Part shown: one piece after another, positions 7,510 to 16,626 of the stretch
Layout of the letters: the number at the start of each line of letters is the position of its first letter
How positions within the stretch are numbered: the stretch's first letter is position 1
The notes under the pieces: model-generated
The model's database searches: none
What the model was told of the DNA's origin: nothing
What the model saw: the letters and a program-made list of their open reading frames with translations, nothing else
Position numbers and translations under genes: made by a program
Assembly (NCBI RefSeq): GCF_001244545.1
Contig: NZ_LN852692.1
Span: 62,001 to 126,000, forward strand
Source: Candidatus Stoquefichus sp. SB1
Lineage (GTDB): Bacteria > Bacillota_I > Bacilli_A > Erysipelotrichales > Coprobacillaceae
Length of the DNA: 64,000 bases
Reading direction: 5' to 3'

Positions 7510-8340
7510 ATGAAAACATGGTTAATTACAGGATGTAGTAGTGGAATTGGTGCAGGAATTGCAAAGGCAGTTTTAAAGAGCGGCGATCAAGCTGTTGTGA
7601 CTGCTAGAAATAAGGAGAAAGTGCAAGATATTGTCAATCAATATCCTAAAAGAGCGTTAGCAGTTTCTTTAGATGTGACAGATAATGAAAGCATCCAAAA
7701 TGCAGTGAAAGAAGCCAATGAAAAATTTGGAACAATTGATGTATTGGTTAATAATGCCGGTTATGGATATCGTAGTGCAGTAGAAGAAGGTGAAGTAGAA
7801 GCAGTTCAAACATTATTTCAAACAAATTTATTTGGACCAATTGAATTGATAAAAGCAGTCTTACCAGCAATGAGAGCACAAAAATCTGGTGCCATCTTAA
7901 ATGTGACATCCATTGCAGCTGCAAGAAGTGCAATTGGGTCAGGATATTATGCCTCTTCAAAAGCCGCTTTAGAATTACTTACTAACGGACTTGCAAAAGA
8001 AGTAGAACCTTTAGGAATTAAAGTCATGGTTGTACAACCTGGAGCTTTTAGAACAAGATTCTATGATGCTGAATCTTTAAAAGGAACGAAAGATGAAATT
8101 GGTGATTATGCACAGACAGTCGGAAAAACAAGAGTTGGCAAATTTGAAAACAAACGTCAACAACCTGGTGACCCTGATAGAGCAGGAGAGGTTATTGTCA
8201 AAGTTGTTAATAGTGATGAATATCCACAAATCTTAACATTAGGTGCAGATGCAGTCACAGCAGTCAAATCAACTTTAGAAGCAAAGATTGCAGAATTAGA
8301 CAAATGGGCAGAAGTGTCAGCAGAAGCGGATTATCAGTAA
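7510..8340 (+). CDS. Short-chain dehydrogenase/reductase
   Basis: A 276-residue classical SDR, probably an NADP(H)-dependent carbonyl reductase in the cytoplasm. The Rossmann cofactor motif TGCSSGIG lies at residues 7-14, NNAG follows beta-4 (about 82-85), and the catalytic Ser (NVTS) and Y-x3-K (YYASSK) are present. The start has GAAGGA upstream. It begins an operon with an FMN reductase 11 bp downstream and an aldo/keto reductase, facing away from the LysR gene. The substrate is not evident; relatives are often annotated as oxidoreductases of unknown specificity. Confidence 0.9.
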   Translation: MKTWLITGCSSGIGAGIAKAVLKSGDQAVVTARNKEKVQDIVNQYPKRALAVSLDVTDNESIQNAVKEANEKFGTIDVLVNNAGYGYRSAVEEGEVEAVQTLFQTNLFGPIELIKAVLPAMRAQKSGAILNVTSIAAARSAIGSGYYASSKAALELLTNGLAKEVEPLGIKVMVVQPGAFRTRFYDAESLKGTKDEIGDYAQTVGKTRVGKFENKRQQPGDPDRAGEVIVKVVNSDEYPQILTLGADAVTAVKSTLEAKIAELDKWAEVSAEADYQ

Positions 8341-8351
8341 AGGAGTTCTAT

Positions 8352-8768
8352 ATGACAACATTATTTATAAATGGTAGCCCTCATAAAGATGGAAATACAG
8401 TGACACTTGCGCATGAATTTTTAAAAGATCAAGAATATGCAACATTGCATTTGGTTGATTATAAAATATATAGTTATGGTCAAAACTTTGCTGATGATCA
8501 ATTTGATGAAGTCGTTAAAGAGATGACAAAAGCTGATACTATCATTATTGGTTCACCGTTATATTGGCATAGTATGTCAGGAGCAATCAGAAATTTATTG
8601 GATCGTTTTTATGGTAATGTGAGTGAAGATTTGTTAAAAGGAAAAGACCTGTATTTCGTATTTCAAGGATATGCTCCAACAGTGCAACAAATGGAAGCAG
8701 GAGAATATACCATGAAACGTTTTGCAAGTCTATATGGTCTTAACTATAAAGGAACAATAACAAAATAA
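8352..8768 (+). CDS. NAD(P)H-dependent FMN reductase/flavodoxin-fold protein, short
   Basis: The N-terminal FMN phosphate loop GSPHKDGNT and the later GSPLYWHSMSG loop identify a flavodoxin-like NAD(P)H oxidoreductase. I place the start at ATG 8352, eight bases after AAAGGAG. An earlier in-frame ATG at 8304 lies inside the SDR gene. The product is 138 residues, shorter than the usual 170-190, and lacks the CxxC insert seen in the paralogues at 43222 and 62139. It probably supplies reduced flavin or reduces small quinone-like or aromatic substrates, and is co-transcribed with the SDR and AKR genes. Confidence 0.78.
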   Translation: MTTLFINGSPHKDGNTVTLAHEFLKDQEYATLHLVDYKIYSYGQNFADDQFDEVVKEMTKADTIIIGSPLYWHSMSGAIRNLLDRFYGNVSEDLLKGKDLYFVFQGYAPTVQQMEAGEYTMKRFASLYGLNYKGTITK

Positions 8769-8784
8769 ATGAAGGAGTAAGAAT

Positions 8785-9765
8785 ATGAAACAAACAAGAT
8801 TAGGGAAAACAGATATGTATGTTAATCCTGTCGGATTAGGATGTATGGGATTTTCTCATGCCAGTGGTACACCTATGCCTAAAGATGAAGCCATTGCTGT
8901 TTTAAGAGAAGCTTATCAAATAGGGTATAATTTTTATGATACAGCACAATGTTATACGGGTATCAATCCAGATGGATCGATAAATTATAATGAAGAATTA
9001 GTAGGTGAAGCAATCAAACCATTTAGAAATCAAATTATTTTATGTACAAAATTTGGTGTTACTCATAAAGGTGATCATTTAGAATTCGATAGTTCACCAG
9101 AAAAAATTAGACAAAGTGTTGAAGAATCATTGCAAAAGTTAGATACAGATTATATTGATTTATATTATCAGCATCGTATTGATCCAAAAGTTGAACCAGA
9201 AGTTGTTGCTGGTGTGATGAAAGAATTAATTGAAGAAGGAAAAATTAAAGCTTGGGGAATCTCTGAAACAACTGAAGAGTATTTAAGAAGAGCACATGCA
9301 GTATGTCCAGTCACTGCTATTGAAAATAGATATTCGATGATGGCAAGATGGCATGAACCTATTTTTAAAGTATGTGAAGAGTTAGGAATAACTTATGTTG
9401 CCTTTTCACCTATGGCAAACGGTGCTTTAACAGGTGCTTATCAATCAAAAGCAGATTTTGGTAATGGAGATCAGGATTTTAGACCAGATATGCCTCAATA
9501 TAGTGAAGAAGGAATGAAAAAAACACGAAAATTACTGGACATTATTGAAAAATATGCAAAAGAAAAAAATGCAACGAATGCACAAATTTCTCTGGCTTGG
9601 ATGATGTGTAAAAAAGATTATATTATTCCGATTCCAGGATCTAGAAAAGTATCTAGACTCAAAGAAAACTTTGATGCTGGTCAAGTCATATTAACCAAAG
9701 AAGAGGTGAAAGCATTGGATGATCAATTAGATACAATGGATTTCTTAGTATTTGGTGGTCATTAA
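8785..9765 (+). CDS. Aldo/keto reductase
   Basis: A 326-residue AKR of the Tas/YajO-like group (TIM barrel, NADPH). The catalytic Asp and Tyr are in NFYDTAQCYTG, the Lys in LCTKFG and the His in YYQHRID. A C-terminal cofactor site IPGSRKVSRLKEN is also visible. It is last in the SDR-FMN reductase-AKR operon and is followed by a terminator at 9799. It would reduce an aldehyde or ketone; the substrate is unknown. Five other AKRs lie in this window. Confidence 0.9.
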   Translation: MKQTRLGKTDMYVNPVGLGCMGFSHASGTPMPKDEAIAVLREAYQIGYNFYDTAQCYTGINPDGSINYNEELVGEAIKPFRNQIILCTKFGVTHKGDHLEFDSSPEKIRQSVEESLQKLDTDYIDLYYQHRIDPKVEPEVVAGVMKELIEEGKIKAWGISETTEEYLRRAHAVCPVTAIENRYSMMARWHEPIFKVCEELGITYVAFSPMANGALTGAYQSKADFGNGDQDFRPDMPQYSEEGMKKTRKLLDIIEKYAKEKNATNAQISLAWMMCKKDYIIPIPGSRKVSRLKENFDAGQVILTKEEVKALDDQLDTMDFLVFGGH

Positions 9766-9798
9766 AAATATAATTATATTTTAGAAAATTTATCAAGA

Positions 9799-9828
9799 AG
9801 CATTAGCCAAAAGGTTAGTGCTTTTTTT
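9799..9828 (+). terminator. Terminator after the SDR-FMN reductase-AKR operon
   Basis: AGCATTAGCC pairs with GGTTAGTGCT (two G-U pairs, AAAA loop) and is followed by seven T. Confidence 0.85.
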
Positions 9829-9932
9829 ATAAAATCTTATTTACAAAATATATCAAGTTTTAATTATAAATTGTAAATGACATTTGAATTCACTACGCAA
9901 GTATTTTTAATCAATCCTAAATTCAATAAAAT
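9828..9932 (+). promoter_or_regulatory. Tandem operators and promoter, copy A
   Basis: Site 1 at 9828-9846 (TATAAAAT-CTT-ATTTACAA) and site 2 at 9871-9889 (TTGTAAAT-GAC-ATTTGAAT) start 43 bp apart. The -35 TTTTTA (9904) starts 33 bp after site 2 and the -10 TAAAAT (9927) follows a 17-bp spacer. The same geometry occurs at six other promoters in this window. Operators upstream of weak -35 boxes suggest activation, probably by an RpiR-type protein. Confidence 0.75.
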
Positions 9933-9963
9933 AGATTTATAAAAATGAAAGAGGTGTTGATAA

Positions 9964-10380
9964 ATGGATGATAAACATCAGCATAGTGCAAAACATTTAC
10001 ATCAAAATGGCTATAACTGTGCTCAAGCGTTTTTATGTAGTTATAAAGATGAACTTTTCATAGATGAAAAGACATTATTTCGATTAGCTGAAGGAATCGG
10101 TAGAGGCGTTGCTGGATTAGAAGAAATGTGTTGTATACCAATTTTAATGGCAATGATAACATCTTATTTAGAAACAAGTGATGGCAATTTAAAAGTACCA
10201 CAATCTAAACTCAGGAGTTATGCATGTGCAAAATGTTTAGCAATGGATTTTAAAGAAAAAATCGGTTCATTAAAATGTCAGGATATACTAGAAGAAAATA
10301 AAAAAAGAAATAATCGCTGTTGTACTGATGTCATTCAAATTGGAACTAAGATTTTAGATGAATGTTTAAAAGGAGAATAA
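9964..10380 (+). CDS. C_GCAxxG_C_C-family cysteine-rich protein (degenerate core)
   Basis: A 138-residue cysteine-rich protein. The N-terminal helix with YNCAQA and the later cysteines (CCIP, CAKC, LKCQDIL, RCCTDVI) fit the C_GCAxxG_C_C putative redox protein family. The usual glycine-rich core (GGMG-type followed by GCG) is replaced by GRGVAGLEEMCC, so a cofactor site may be altered. Function is unknown; redox or metal binding is likely. It is followed 2 bp later by a MATE gene and is driven by tandem-operator promoter A. AGAGGTG precedes the ATG. Confidence 0.65.
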   Translation: MDDKHQHSAKHLHQNGYNCAQAFLCSYKDELFIDEKTLFRLAEGIGRGVAGLEEMCCIPILMAMITSYLETSDGNLKVPQSKLRSYACAKCLAMDFKEKIGSLKCQDILEENKKRNNRCCTDVIQIGTKILDECLKGE

Positions 10381-10382
10381 CG

Positions 10383-11735
10383 ATGACAGAAAAATTAGCA
10401 AATCAAAAAATATCAAAATTATTATATACTTTAGCTTTGCCAGCTATTTGTGCTCAAATTGTTTCACTTTTATACAATATGGTTGATCGTATTTATATTG
10501 GACGATTACCAGATGGAAATTTAGCAATGGCAGCCATAGGCATATGTGTGCCATTAACAACAATCATTAATGCTTTTAATGGTTTATTTGGACGAGGTGG
10601 AGCACCACTGAGCTCTATTCGTTTAGGAGAAGAAAACTATGAAGAAGCAGATCATATCTTGTCAAATAGTTTTATGTCATTAATGATTTCATCAATAGTC
10701 ATTACATTGATTGTTCTTATTTTTCAAGAACCTATTCTTTATTTGTTTGGAGCAAGTGAGGAAACTTTATCTTATGCTCAAAATTATATAATGATATATG
10801 CTTTAGGAACGATTTTTATCCAACTGACAGTTGGACTCAATTACTTTATCAATACTCAAGGCTTTACTAAATATGGTATGGCGACAATTCTTTTAGGAGC
10901 TGGATTGAATATTATTTTAGATCCTATCTTTATTTTCTATTTTGATATGGGTGTAAAGGGTGCAGCATTGGCAACTGTTCTTGCTCAAAGTGCTTCATGT
11001 TTTTGGGTCCTTTATTTTTTCTTTGGTCAAAAAACGATTTTACATATTCGTAAAAAGTATTTAAAACCCAAATGGCGAATTATGAAACAAATTCTATCTC
11101 TAGGGGCTTCACCATGCTTTATGTCAGCAACTGAAGGATTACTGACGATATCATTTAATCAGCAGCTTTTAAGATTTGGTGGCAACCTTGCAATTAGTTC
11201 AATGACAATTATGACATCCATGTTCCAGTTTATTCTTTTACCAGTAGAGGGAATTGCACAAGGCAGCCAACCCATTATTTCATTTAATTATGGAGCAAAA
11301 AATTATGATCGTGTCAAACATACAATATCACTCGCCATGAAAGTGGCTTTAACATATACATTGATTGCTACAATGATGATGGAATTTTTTCCTCAATGTT
11401 TTGTCGGACTTTTTACATCATCTCCAGAATTATTAGATCTAGGTTCACAAATGTTAAGAATTTACATATTTGGAGCATGTGTGTTAGGAGTGAATTCCAC
11501 CTGTCAACAAACTTATAATTCTATGGGAGAAGGGAAGATGTCATTTTTCTTTGCCTTTTATCGAAAAATAATTTTATTGATTCCTTTAATCTTTATCTTA
11601 CCGATGTTTATGAAGAATCAAATGATGGCTGTTGTCCTAGCAGAACCTATTTCTGATTTGATCACAACATCTACAAACTTTATCTATTTTAGAAAATTCA
11701 TTCATCATAAATTAGAAGTCCCTCATGATTTGTAA
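10383..11735 (+). CDS. MATE-family efflux transporter
   Basis: A 450-residue inner-membrane antiporter with about 12 hydrophobic segments and the MATE N-terminal pattern (ALPAICAQIVSLLYNMVDRIYIG). It likely exports a small organic cation or metabolite using Na+ or H+. Start ATG 10383 follows GGAGAA; an in-frame ATG at 10362 lies within the upstream gene. The stop codon (11733-11735) lies inside operator site 1 of promoter B, so the operator overlaps the 3' end of the gene. Confidence 0.9.
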   Translation: MTEKLANQKISKLLYTLALPAICAQIVSLLYNMVDRIYIGRLPDGNLAMAAIGICVPLTTIINAFNGLFGRGGAPLSSIRLGEENYEEADHILSNSFMSLMISSIVITLIVLIFQEPILYLFGASEETLSYAQNYIMIYALGTIFIQLTVGLNYFINTQGFTKYGMATILLGAGLNIILDPIFIFYFDMGVKGAALATVLAQSASCFWVLYFFFGQKTILHIRKKYLKPKWRIMKQILSLGASPCFMSATEGLLTISFNQQLLRFGGNLAISSMTIMTSMFQFILLPVEGIAQGSQPIISFNYGAKNYDRVKHTISLAMKVALTYTLIATMMMEFFPQCFVGLFTSSPELLDLGSQMLRIYIFGACVLGVNSTCQQTYNSMGEGKMSFFFAFYRKIILLIPLIFILPMFMKNQMMAVVLAEPISDLITTSTNFIYFRKFIHHKLEVPHDL

Positions 11736-11834
11736 ATAACATTTACAAATTATATGAGAAATTATAAATCAATTGTAAATGATATATGAACTGTTCTTTC
11801 GTTTATTGAATCGTTTGTATAATTTATGTAATTT
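11730..11834 (+). promoter_or_regulatory. Tandem operators and promoter, copy B
   Basis: Site 1 (11730-11748) is a perfect palindrome, TTGTAAAT-AAC-ATTTACAA, extended to 10-bp arms over 11728-11750. Site 2 at 11773 (TTGTAAAT-GAT-ATATGAAC) starts 43 bp later. The -35 TTGAAT (11806) starts 33 bp after site 2, and -10 TAATTT (11829) follows a 17-bp spacer. Confidence 0.82.
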
Positions 11835-11854
11835 ATCAAGTGGAGGTGGCAGTT

Positions 11855-13075
11855 ATGGAAAAAGAAATGCCTATAAAATTGAATAAGCAAGGTGTGTTGA
11901 CACAATTGCTTAACAGATTTAAAAATAGTTATCTTAGTTATTTTTTAATGTATAACTTTTATTATTTATCTTGGGCTTTATTCTCATCTTTTATATCCGT
12001 TTATTTACTTGATAAAGGATTTAGACCAAGTGATGTCTCATTGGTTGTTTCAACATCATTTTTAGCCTCAATGATTTTTCAACCACTCATTGGTGTCTTA
12101 AGTGATAAATATAGCTTAAAACTTGTGAATGCGATTTTGTTTGCTTTGGCAGGGCTTGGTGGTATTTATTTTGTCAATGCAAAAAGTTTGATTGAATTGA
12201 TCATTGGATATAGTTTTGTTTTAACACTTATTAATGGAACCAATCCAATTATGGAAAGAATTGCAACAACCAGTCCTTATCCATATGGACGTATTAGAAT
12301 ATGGGGAACGATTGGTTATGCATTAGGTTCACAGTTAGCAGGATTCATTTATGATTTTGTTTCTCCTTCAGCCATATTTATAACATTTGTATTGACAATG
12401 GTGATTTCTATTATTGGATTACTTGGAACAAGTGCTCATACAGAAAAAGTCGAAAAAGCAGAAACTGAAAATCAGAGTCAAGGTTTCTTCAAAGCAATAC
12501 TCACAAATAAAAAGTATTTATATTATTTACTTATTTCAGCAATCTTTTTTGGAGTTACCAATATGGGACATACATTTACACCAGCTTATTTTCAATCAAT
12601 GGGGCTAAATATTTCTACCGTTTCTCTGATTGTCTCATTAGCAGTTATTTGTGAGGCACCAATTGTTTTATTCTCATATAAGTTTATGGATAAAATTGCC
12701 AATAAAATATTATTAATGATTGCTTTTTGTATGGTTATAGGATTATATTCTATTTACGCTTTTCAACTTTGGCTACCATTACAAATCATCGCGACTTTTA
12801 TTGTCAAACATCCAGCAGGTATGTTATTTATCATGATTAACTTAAAAGTTGTGAATACATTGGTTGATGCAAAATATCAAATTACAGCTTTAGCATTGGT
12901 CCAAACTTGTCGTAATCTTTCATCGGTTATTTTTCAAAACATTGGTGGTCAGATTCTTAATGTTACATCATATCAAAATATGTTTTTATGTGCATTAGGA
13001 GTCATTCTGATTGGCTTTGTAATGACACTGTTATTTAAAGTTCCAGCAGGTAATGATCAGGAGTTATTTCATTAA
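11855..13075 (+). CDS. MFS transporter (MFS_1-like/LacY-type)
   Basis: A 406-residue, 12-segment major facilitator with the oligosaccharide/H+ symporter look (YFLMYNFYYLSWALFSSFISVYLLDKGF). It may move a sugar or a glycoside/aglycone product. I use ATG 11855, eight bases after GGAGG; a GTG at 11840 is in frame but overlaps the ribosome binding site region. It is a close paralogue of the MFS at 32360-33517, and both are followed by a convergent RpiR gene. Promoter B lies immediately upstream. Confidence 0.85.
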   Translation: MEKEMPIKLNKQGVLTQLLNRFKNSYLSYFLMYNFYYLSWALFSSFISVYLLDKGFRPSDVSLVVSTSFLASMIFQPLIGVLSDKYSLKLVNAILFALAGLGGIYFVNAKSLIELIIGYSFVLTLINGTNPIMERIATTSPYPYGRIRIWGTIGYALGSQLAGFIYDFVSPSAIFITFVLTMVISIIGLLGTSAHTEKVEKAETENQSQGFFKAILTNKKYLYYLLISAIFFGVTNMGHTFTPAYFQSMGLNISTVSLIVSLAVICEAPIVLFSYKFMDKIANKILLMIAFCMVIGLYSIYAFQLWLPLQIIATFIVKHPAGMLFIMINLKVVNTLVDAKYQITALALVQTCRNLSSVIFQNIGGQILNVTSYQNMFLCALGVILIGFVMTLLFKVPAGNDQELFH

Positions 13076-13504
13076 ATGTTATTGATTTATCGCATATCTC
13101 ATTTGATTTGGCATTTGCATCTTTATACACTTGCTAGATTGATTAGTAATCTTAATCGTTTTCTTTTTAAAATTGATATTCATCCTGAAGCAAAAATAGC
13201 AAACACTGTGAAGTTTCCTTCTAAATATGGTATTGTGATAGGAAGTAGTGCAGTTATTAAAGATCATTGTGTCATTCATCAAAACGTAACATTAGGGAAT
13301 AATGGGAAAGATTTAGGGAGCAAGCGACATCCAACTGTTGAAGAAAATGTGATTATTTATCCAAATGCGAAACTGCTTGGTCCCATTGTTGTTGGACATC
13401 ATACGATTGTTGAAGCAGGCTGTGTTTATAACCGAAATATAGAAAGTTATAGTTATGTCAAAAATATAAAAGAAATCTATCATTTCAATAAAAATTCATA
13501 TTGA
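13076..13504 (+). CDS. Serine-acetyltransferase-like hexapeptide transferase
   Basis: A 142-residue left-handed beta-helix acyltransferase: a short helical N-terminus (LLIYRISHLIWHLHLYTLARL), then hexapeptide repeats with the CysE-like core HPEAKI, VIGSSAVI, IHQNVTLG and GPIVVGHHT. It is shorter than full serine O-acetyltransferases. Its ATG follows the MFS stop directly (TAAATG), so the two are translationally coupled. It could acetylate serine or a sugar/thiogalactoside-like compound handled by the MFS; a detoxifying acetyltransferase role is my inference. Confidence 0.75.
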   Translation: MLLIYRISHLIWHLHLYTLARLISNLNRFLFKIDIHPEAKIANTVKFPSKYGIVIGSSAVIKDHCVIHQNVTLGNNGKDLGSKRHPTVEENVIIYPNAKLLGPIVVGHHTIVEAGCVYNRNIESYSYVKNIKEIYHFNKNSY

Positions 13505-13513
13505 TTATTCAAA

Positions 13514-13543
13514 AAAGGTTCAAGTGAAATAACTTGAACCTTT
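13514..13543. terminator. Bidirectional terminator between the acetyltransferase and rpiR genes
   Basis: AAAGGTTCAAGT (13514-13525) pairs perfectly with ACTTGAACCTTT (13532-13543). It overlaps the stop codon of the convergent RpiR gene. Confidence 0.85.
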
Positions 13544-14432
13544 AATCTTCTTTGATATCTTCTGCAATAATTTCATTATTTATTGAACGTGTAATTTCAA
13601 TACGTTTTGACATTTTTAATTTATAATCTAGATTTGCCTGATAATTCAATGAAAATAAACAAGAATAAAGAGTATCTAGAATAATTGATATTGATTCTAG
13701 AGAGACAAAACCAGCAATCTTAGAAAAAGACTTTTCTCTTGTAGAAATATGTAATGTCACATGTGCCATGTCAGATAAATGATTATTCCCAACACTTGTG
13801 ATCGCAATAATCGGTACGTGATTTTCTTTTAAAGTATTTGCAACTTGTAAGATATGTGGTGTTTCTCCTGAATACGAAATACAAATAGCACATTCGTCAT
13901 CTTCCATCATAGCAGCATCATGGAACATAAGATCTTGGACAAGAGAAATACTAGCTTTTTTTTGAATACGATTTAATTTAAAAACGAATTCTTCACCAAC
14001 ATAATTTAAATTTGATATAGCAAAAATTCTTACTTCTTGAGAGCGTCTTAAAATTTGAACTGCTTTTTGTAAAGCATCATGATGTATAAGTGATAAAGTA
14101 TCTTTTGCACTTTCAGCATGTAAATTAGCAATTTTACTTGCAATATTCATAATTGTATCTTGGTTTGTAAAAGGAAAATTAGGATCAATATCCTGAAAGT
14201 GTTTATTCAAATAATCAACTTCATTAAGATAAGCATCTTTAAAATCATTCCACCCCTGAAAACCTAATTTTTTTGATATTCTAATAAGGGTAGATGGCGA
14301 AGTATAAGTTTCATCAGCTATCATTTTTGTTGAATAATCTTTGATTTCATTTTGTTTATCTAATATGTAATCAACAATAATCCTTTCACTATGAGAAAAA
14401 GGATAATTATTCATCCTATCTTTTAACAACAT
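13542..14432 (-). CDS. RpiR-family transcriptional regulator (HTH + SIS), paralogue 1
   Basis: A 296-residue regulator with an N-terminal HTH_6 (about 1-77, including SPSTLIRISKKLGFQGWNDFK) and a C-terminal SIS sugar-phosphate-binding domain (about 110-250, ISYSGETPHILQVANTLKE). It diverges from the AKR gene at 14644 across tandem-operator promoter C, and is the best candidate to bind that promoter. It closely resembles the RpiR at 33528-34424 (both have HSERIIVDYIL- or NSERIIIDYIL-type N-termini and YTSPSTLIRI). The effector is probably a phosphosugar. Confidence 0.9.
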   Translation of the reverse strand: MLLKDRMNNYPFSHSERIIVDYILDKQNEIKDYSTKMIADETYTSPSTLIRISKKLGFQGWNDFKDAYLNEVDYLNKHFQDIDPNFPFTNQDTIMNIASKIANLHAESAKDTLSLIHHDALQKAVQILRRSQEVRIFAISNLNYVGEEFVFKLNRIQKKASISLVQDLMFHDAAMMEDDECAICISYSGETPHILQVANTLKENHVPIIAITSVGNNHLSDMAHVTLHISTREKSFSKIAGFVSLESISIILDTLYSCLFSLNYQANLDYKLKMSKRIEITRSINNEIIAEDIKED

Positions 14433-14514
14433 GGTCTGTCACCTCGTTTTCATTATATAAAATCTTAATACGATTTACAAATTAAAAATTGGAAAGAGAT
14501 TTGTTGATTAAAGT

Positions 14515-14619
14515 TTGTAAATCTTATTTACAATGAAATGCTGAAAATAAAAAGAAAGTGTAAACATGATTTCATTCATTTCTATCAATATTATACTGAC
14601 GATTTTTTTATGATAATCT
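14515..14619 (+). promoter_or_regulatory. Tandem operators and promoter, copy C
   Basis: Site 1 (14515-14533) is a perfect palindrome, TTGTAAAT-CTT-ATTTACAA. Site 2 at 14558 (GTGTAAAC-ATG-ATTTCATT) starts 43 bp later. The -35-like TTATAC (14591) starts 33 bp after site 2, with -10 TAATCT (14614). An extra half-site, ATTTACAA at 14473-14480, lies nearer the divergent RpiR gene. Confidence 0.8.
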
Positions 14620-14643
14620 TATCAATGTAAGGGAGGTTATAAA

Positions 14644-15663
14644 ATGGAATATATTCAATTAGGAAAGAGTGACTTATATGTATCTAGGATATGTTTAGGC
14701 TGTATGGGGTTTGGAAATGCAAGTCAAAATGATGGGAAAACAGTTGCTGGGAGGCATTCATGGACTCTCGATGAAGAAGCATCTCGTAAGATTATCAAGC
14801 ATGCACTTGATGTAGGTGTTAATTTTTTTGATACAGCTGCTATTTATCAAGAAGGATCTAGTGAACAGTTTATTGGCAGAGCACTCAACGATTTTGCAAA
14901 AAGAGAAGAAATAGTTGTTGCGACAAAATTTATGCCAAGAACAAAGATAGAAAAAGAAGCAGGATTAAGTGGGAAAGATTTTGTTTTAAAACGTATAAAT
15001 GAAAGTTTAGAAAATTTACAGATGGACTACATTGATTTATATATTATGCATATGTGGGATGAAGAAACGCCATTTGAAGAGATTATGGAAGGATTAAATG
15101 AAGCGCATCGTTTAGGTAAGATTCGTTATATTGGAATGTCTAACTGTTATGCTTATCAATTGGCTAAAATCAATACTTATGCTAAAAGTAAGGGATATCC
15201 ACAATTTATTTCAATGCAAAATCACTACAATTTACTTTATAGAGAAGATGAAAGAGAAATCAATCGTTATTGTCAGGAAGAAAATATTGCATTAACACCT
15301 TATAGTTCCTTAGCATCTGGCAGATTATCTAAGCGTCCTGGAGAAATCAGTAAACGTTTGAAAGAAGATCAATTTGCCAAAAGTAAGTATGATGATACAA
15401 AAGATATTGATCAAGACATTATCAATAGAGTCATTCATTTAGCAGATCAATACAATGTAGAAATGACACAGATTTCACTTGCATGGCTGTTGACAAAAGT
15501 GAGTGCTCCTATTATTGGAGCGACAAAGTTATATCATATAGATGAAGCAATCAAGGCATTAGATGTCAAGTTAACACAAGATGATATTGATTATTTAGAA
15601 GAATTATATGTTCCTCATAAATTAAATGGAACAATGTTAATGATTAAACAAAAACAAAGTTAA
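14644..15663 (+). CDS. Aldo/keto reductase
   Basis: A 339-residue AKR with FFDTAAIYQEGSSE (catalytic Asp and Tyr), VATKFMP (Lys) and YIMHMWD (His), and the C-terminal NADP site IIGATKLYHIDEA. It is likely an NADPH-dependent carbonyl reductase. The ATG follows GGGAGG at good spacing. It is the first gene after promoter C and is followed by a DMT-type exporter 46 bp later, an enzyme-plus-exporter arrangement suggesting modification and export of one compound. The substrate cannot be inferred. Confidence 0.9.
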   Translation: MEYIQLGKSDLYVSRICLGCMGFGNASQNDGKTVAGRHSWTLDEEASRKIIKHALDVGVNFFDTAAIYQEGSSEQFIGRALNDFAKREEIVVATKFMPRTKIEKEAGLSGKDFVLKRINESLENLQMDYIDLYIMHMWDEETPFEEIMEGLNEAHRLGKIRYIGMSNCYAYQLAKINTYAKSKGYPQFISMQNHYNLLYREDEREINRYCQEENIALTPYSSLASGRLSKRPGEISKRLKEDQFAKSKYDDTKDIDQDIINRVIHLADQYNVEMTQISLAWLLTKVSAPIIGATKLYHIDEAIKALDVKLTQDDIDYLEELYVPHKLNGTMLMIKQKQS

Positions 15664-15709
15664 AAATATGGTTTTGTCTTTTTAAAGATGAGTATATAAG
15701 GAGAAAAAG

Positions 15710-16591
15710 ATGAAGAAAGGATATATTTATTTGGTGTTGACTGCTTTATTTTGGAGTTTTGCAGGCATTTGTATTCGATTTAATAATCAGTCAGCATTAT
15801 TCATTAGTGTTATCAATGCGATGATTGGAGTATGCTTTAATCTCATATTTAATCATCAGAAAATCAAACTGAATAAAACAATATTATTTGCTGGATTCTG
15901 TCAGTTTATGATGGGAGTAACATTTATTTTAGCTAATCAACTGACAACAGTTGGAAATGCAATTATTTTACAGTATACTTCAATGATTTTTGTTTTAATC
16001 TATCAATGTATTGATAAAAGACAATTGCCAAAACTTAAACAGATTCTCATTATATTTGTTGTTATTGTTGGAATGATTTTATTTTTCCTTGATTCTATTT
16101 CTTTTCAAGGTTTATTGGGTAATATCATTGCAATTATATCAGGAGCATTTTATGGTTTACAATTCTATATCAATACAAAAGAAAATGCTGATCCTTATTC
16201 TTCAATGATTGTCAATTTCCTTTTTTCAATAGCTTTGATTGGTTTTGTAATCAAGGATTTTGGAAATGTAACAATTGTTGAATGGAGTGCTATGGCAACC
16301 AGTGGACTGATTTGTGCCGGTTTAGGAAGTCTATGTTTTGCGAAAGGGATAAGCAAGGTTAATGCTTTGACTGCCAATATTATATGTATGCTAGAAATTA
16401 TTTTTGCGCCTATCTGGGCATATCTTATTTTTCATGAAACGATTGGACAGATGTCATTGATTGGAGCAGCTATTATGTTATCGGGAATGCTATATCATTT
16501 ATATTTGGAAAATCCAATCAATAAGAAGTGTGTCAGTAATTATCATGTCTCTTCAAATGAAAATAATAATATTGAAGTTATAAAACACTAA
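15710..16591 (+). CDS. EamA/DMT-superfamily transporter
   Basis: A 293-residue membrane protein with about 10 hydrophobic segments and the EamA repeat layout (LVLTALFWSFAGICIRF near the start, and a second repeat from about 140). Members export metabolites or drugs. It lies downstream of the AKR in the same direction, with AAGGAG before the ATG and no terminator between, so it is probably co-regulated by promoter C. It ends 36 bp before the convergent TetR gene; I see no clear terminator there. Confidence 0.85.
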   Translation: MKKGYIYLVLTALFWSFAGICIRFNNQSALFISVINAMIGVCFNLIFNHQKIKLNKTILFAGFCQFMMGVTFILANQLTTVGNAIILQYTSMIFVLIYQCIDKRQLPKLKQILIIFVVIVGMILFFLDSISFQGLLGNIIAIISGAFYGLQFYINTKENADPYSSMIVNFLFSIALIGFVIKDFGNVTIVEWSAMATSGLICAGLGSLCFAKGISKVNALTANIICMLEIIFAPIWAYLIFHETIGQMSLIGAAIMLSGMLYHLYLENPINKKCVSNYHVSSNENNNIEVIKH

Positions 16592-16626
16592 TGATATGGA
16601 TAAATGAAGTCTAAGATTGTGGTACT

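Noticed and set aside
8304-8351. Upstream ATG start for the FMN reductase inside the SDR gene
   Set aside because: It overlaps SDR coding sequence and lacks a ribosome binding site. ATG 8352 follows AAAGGAG and starts the conserved beta strand.
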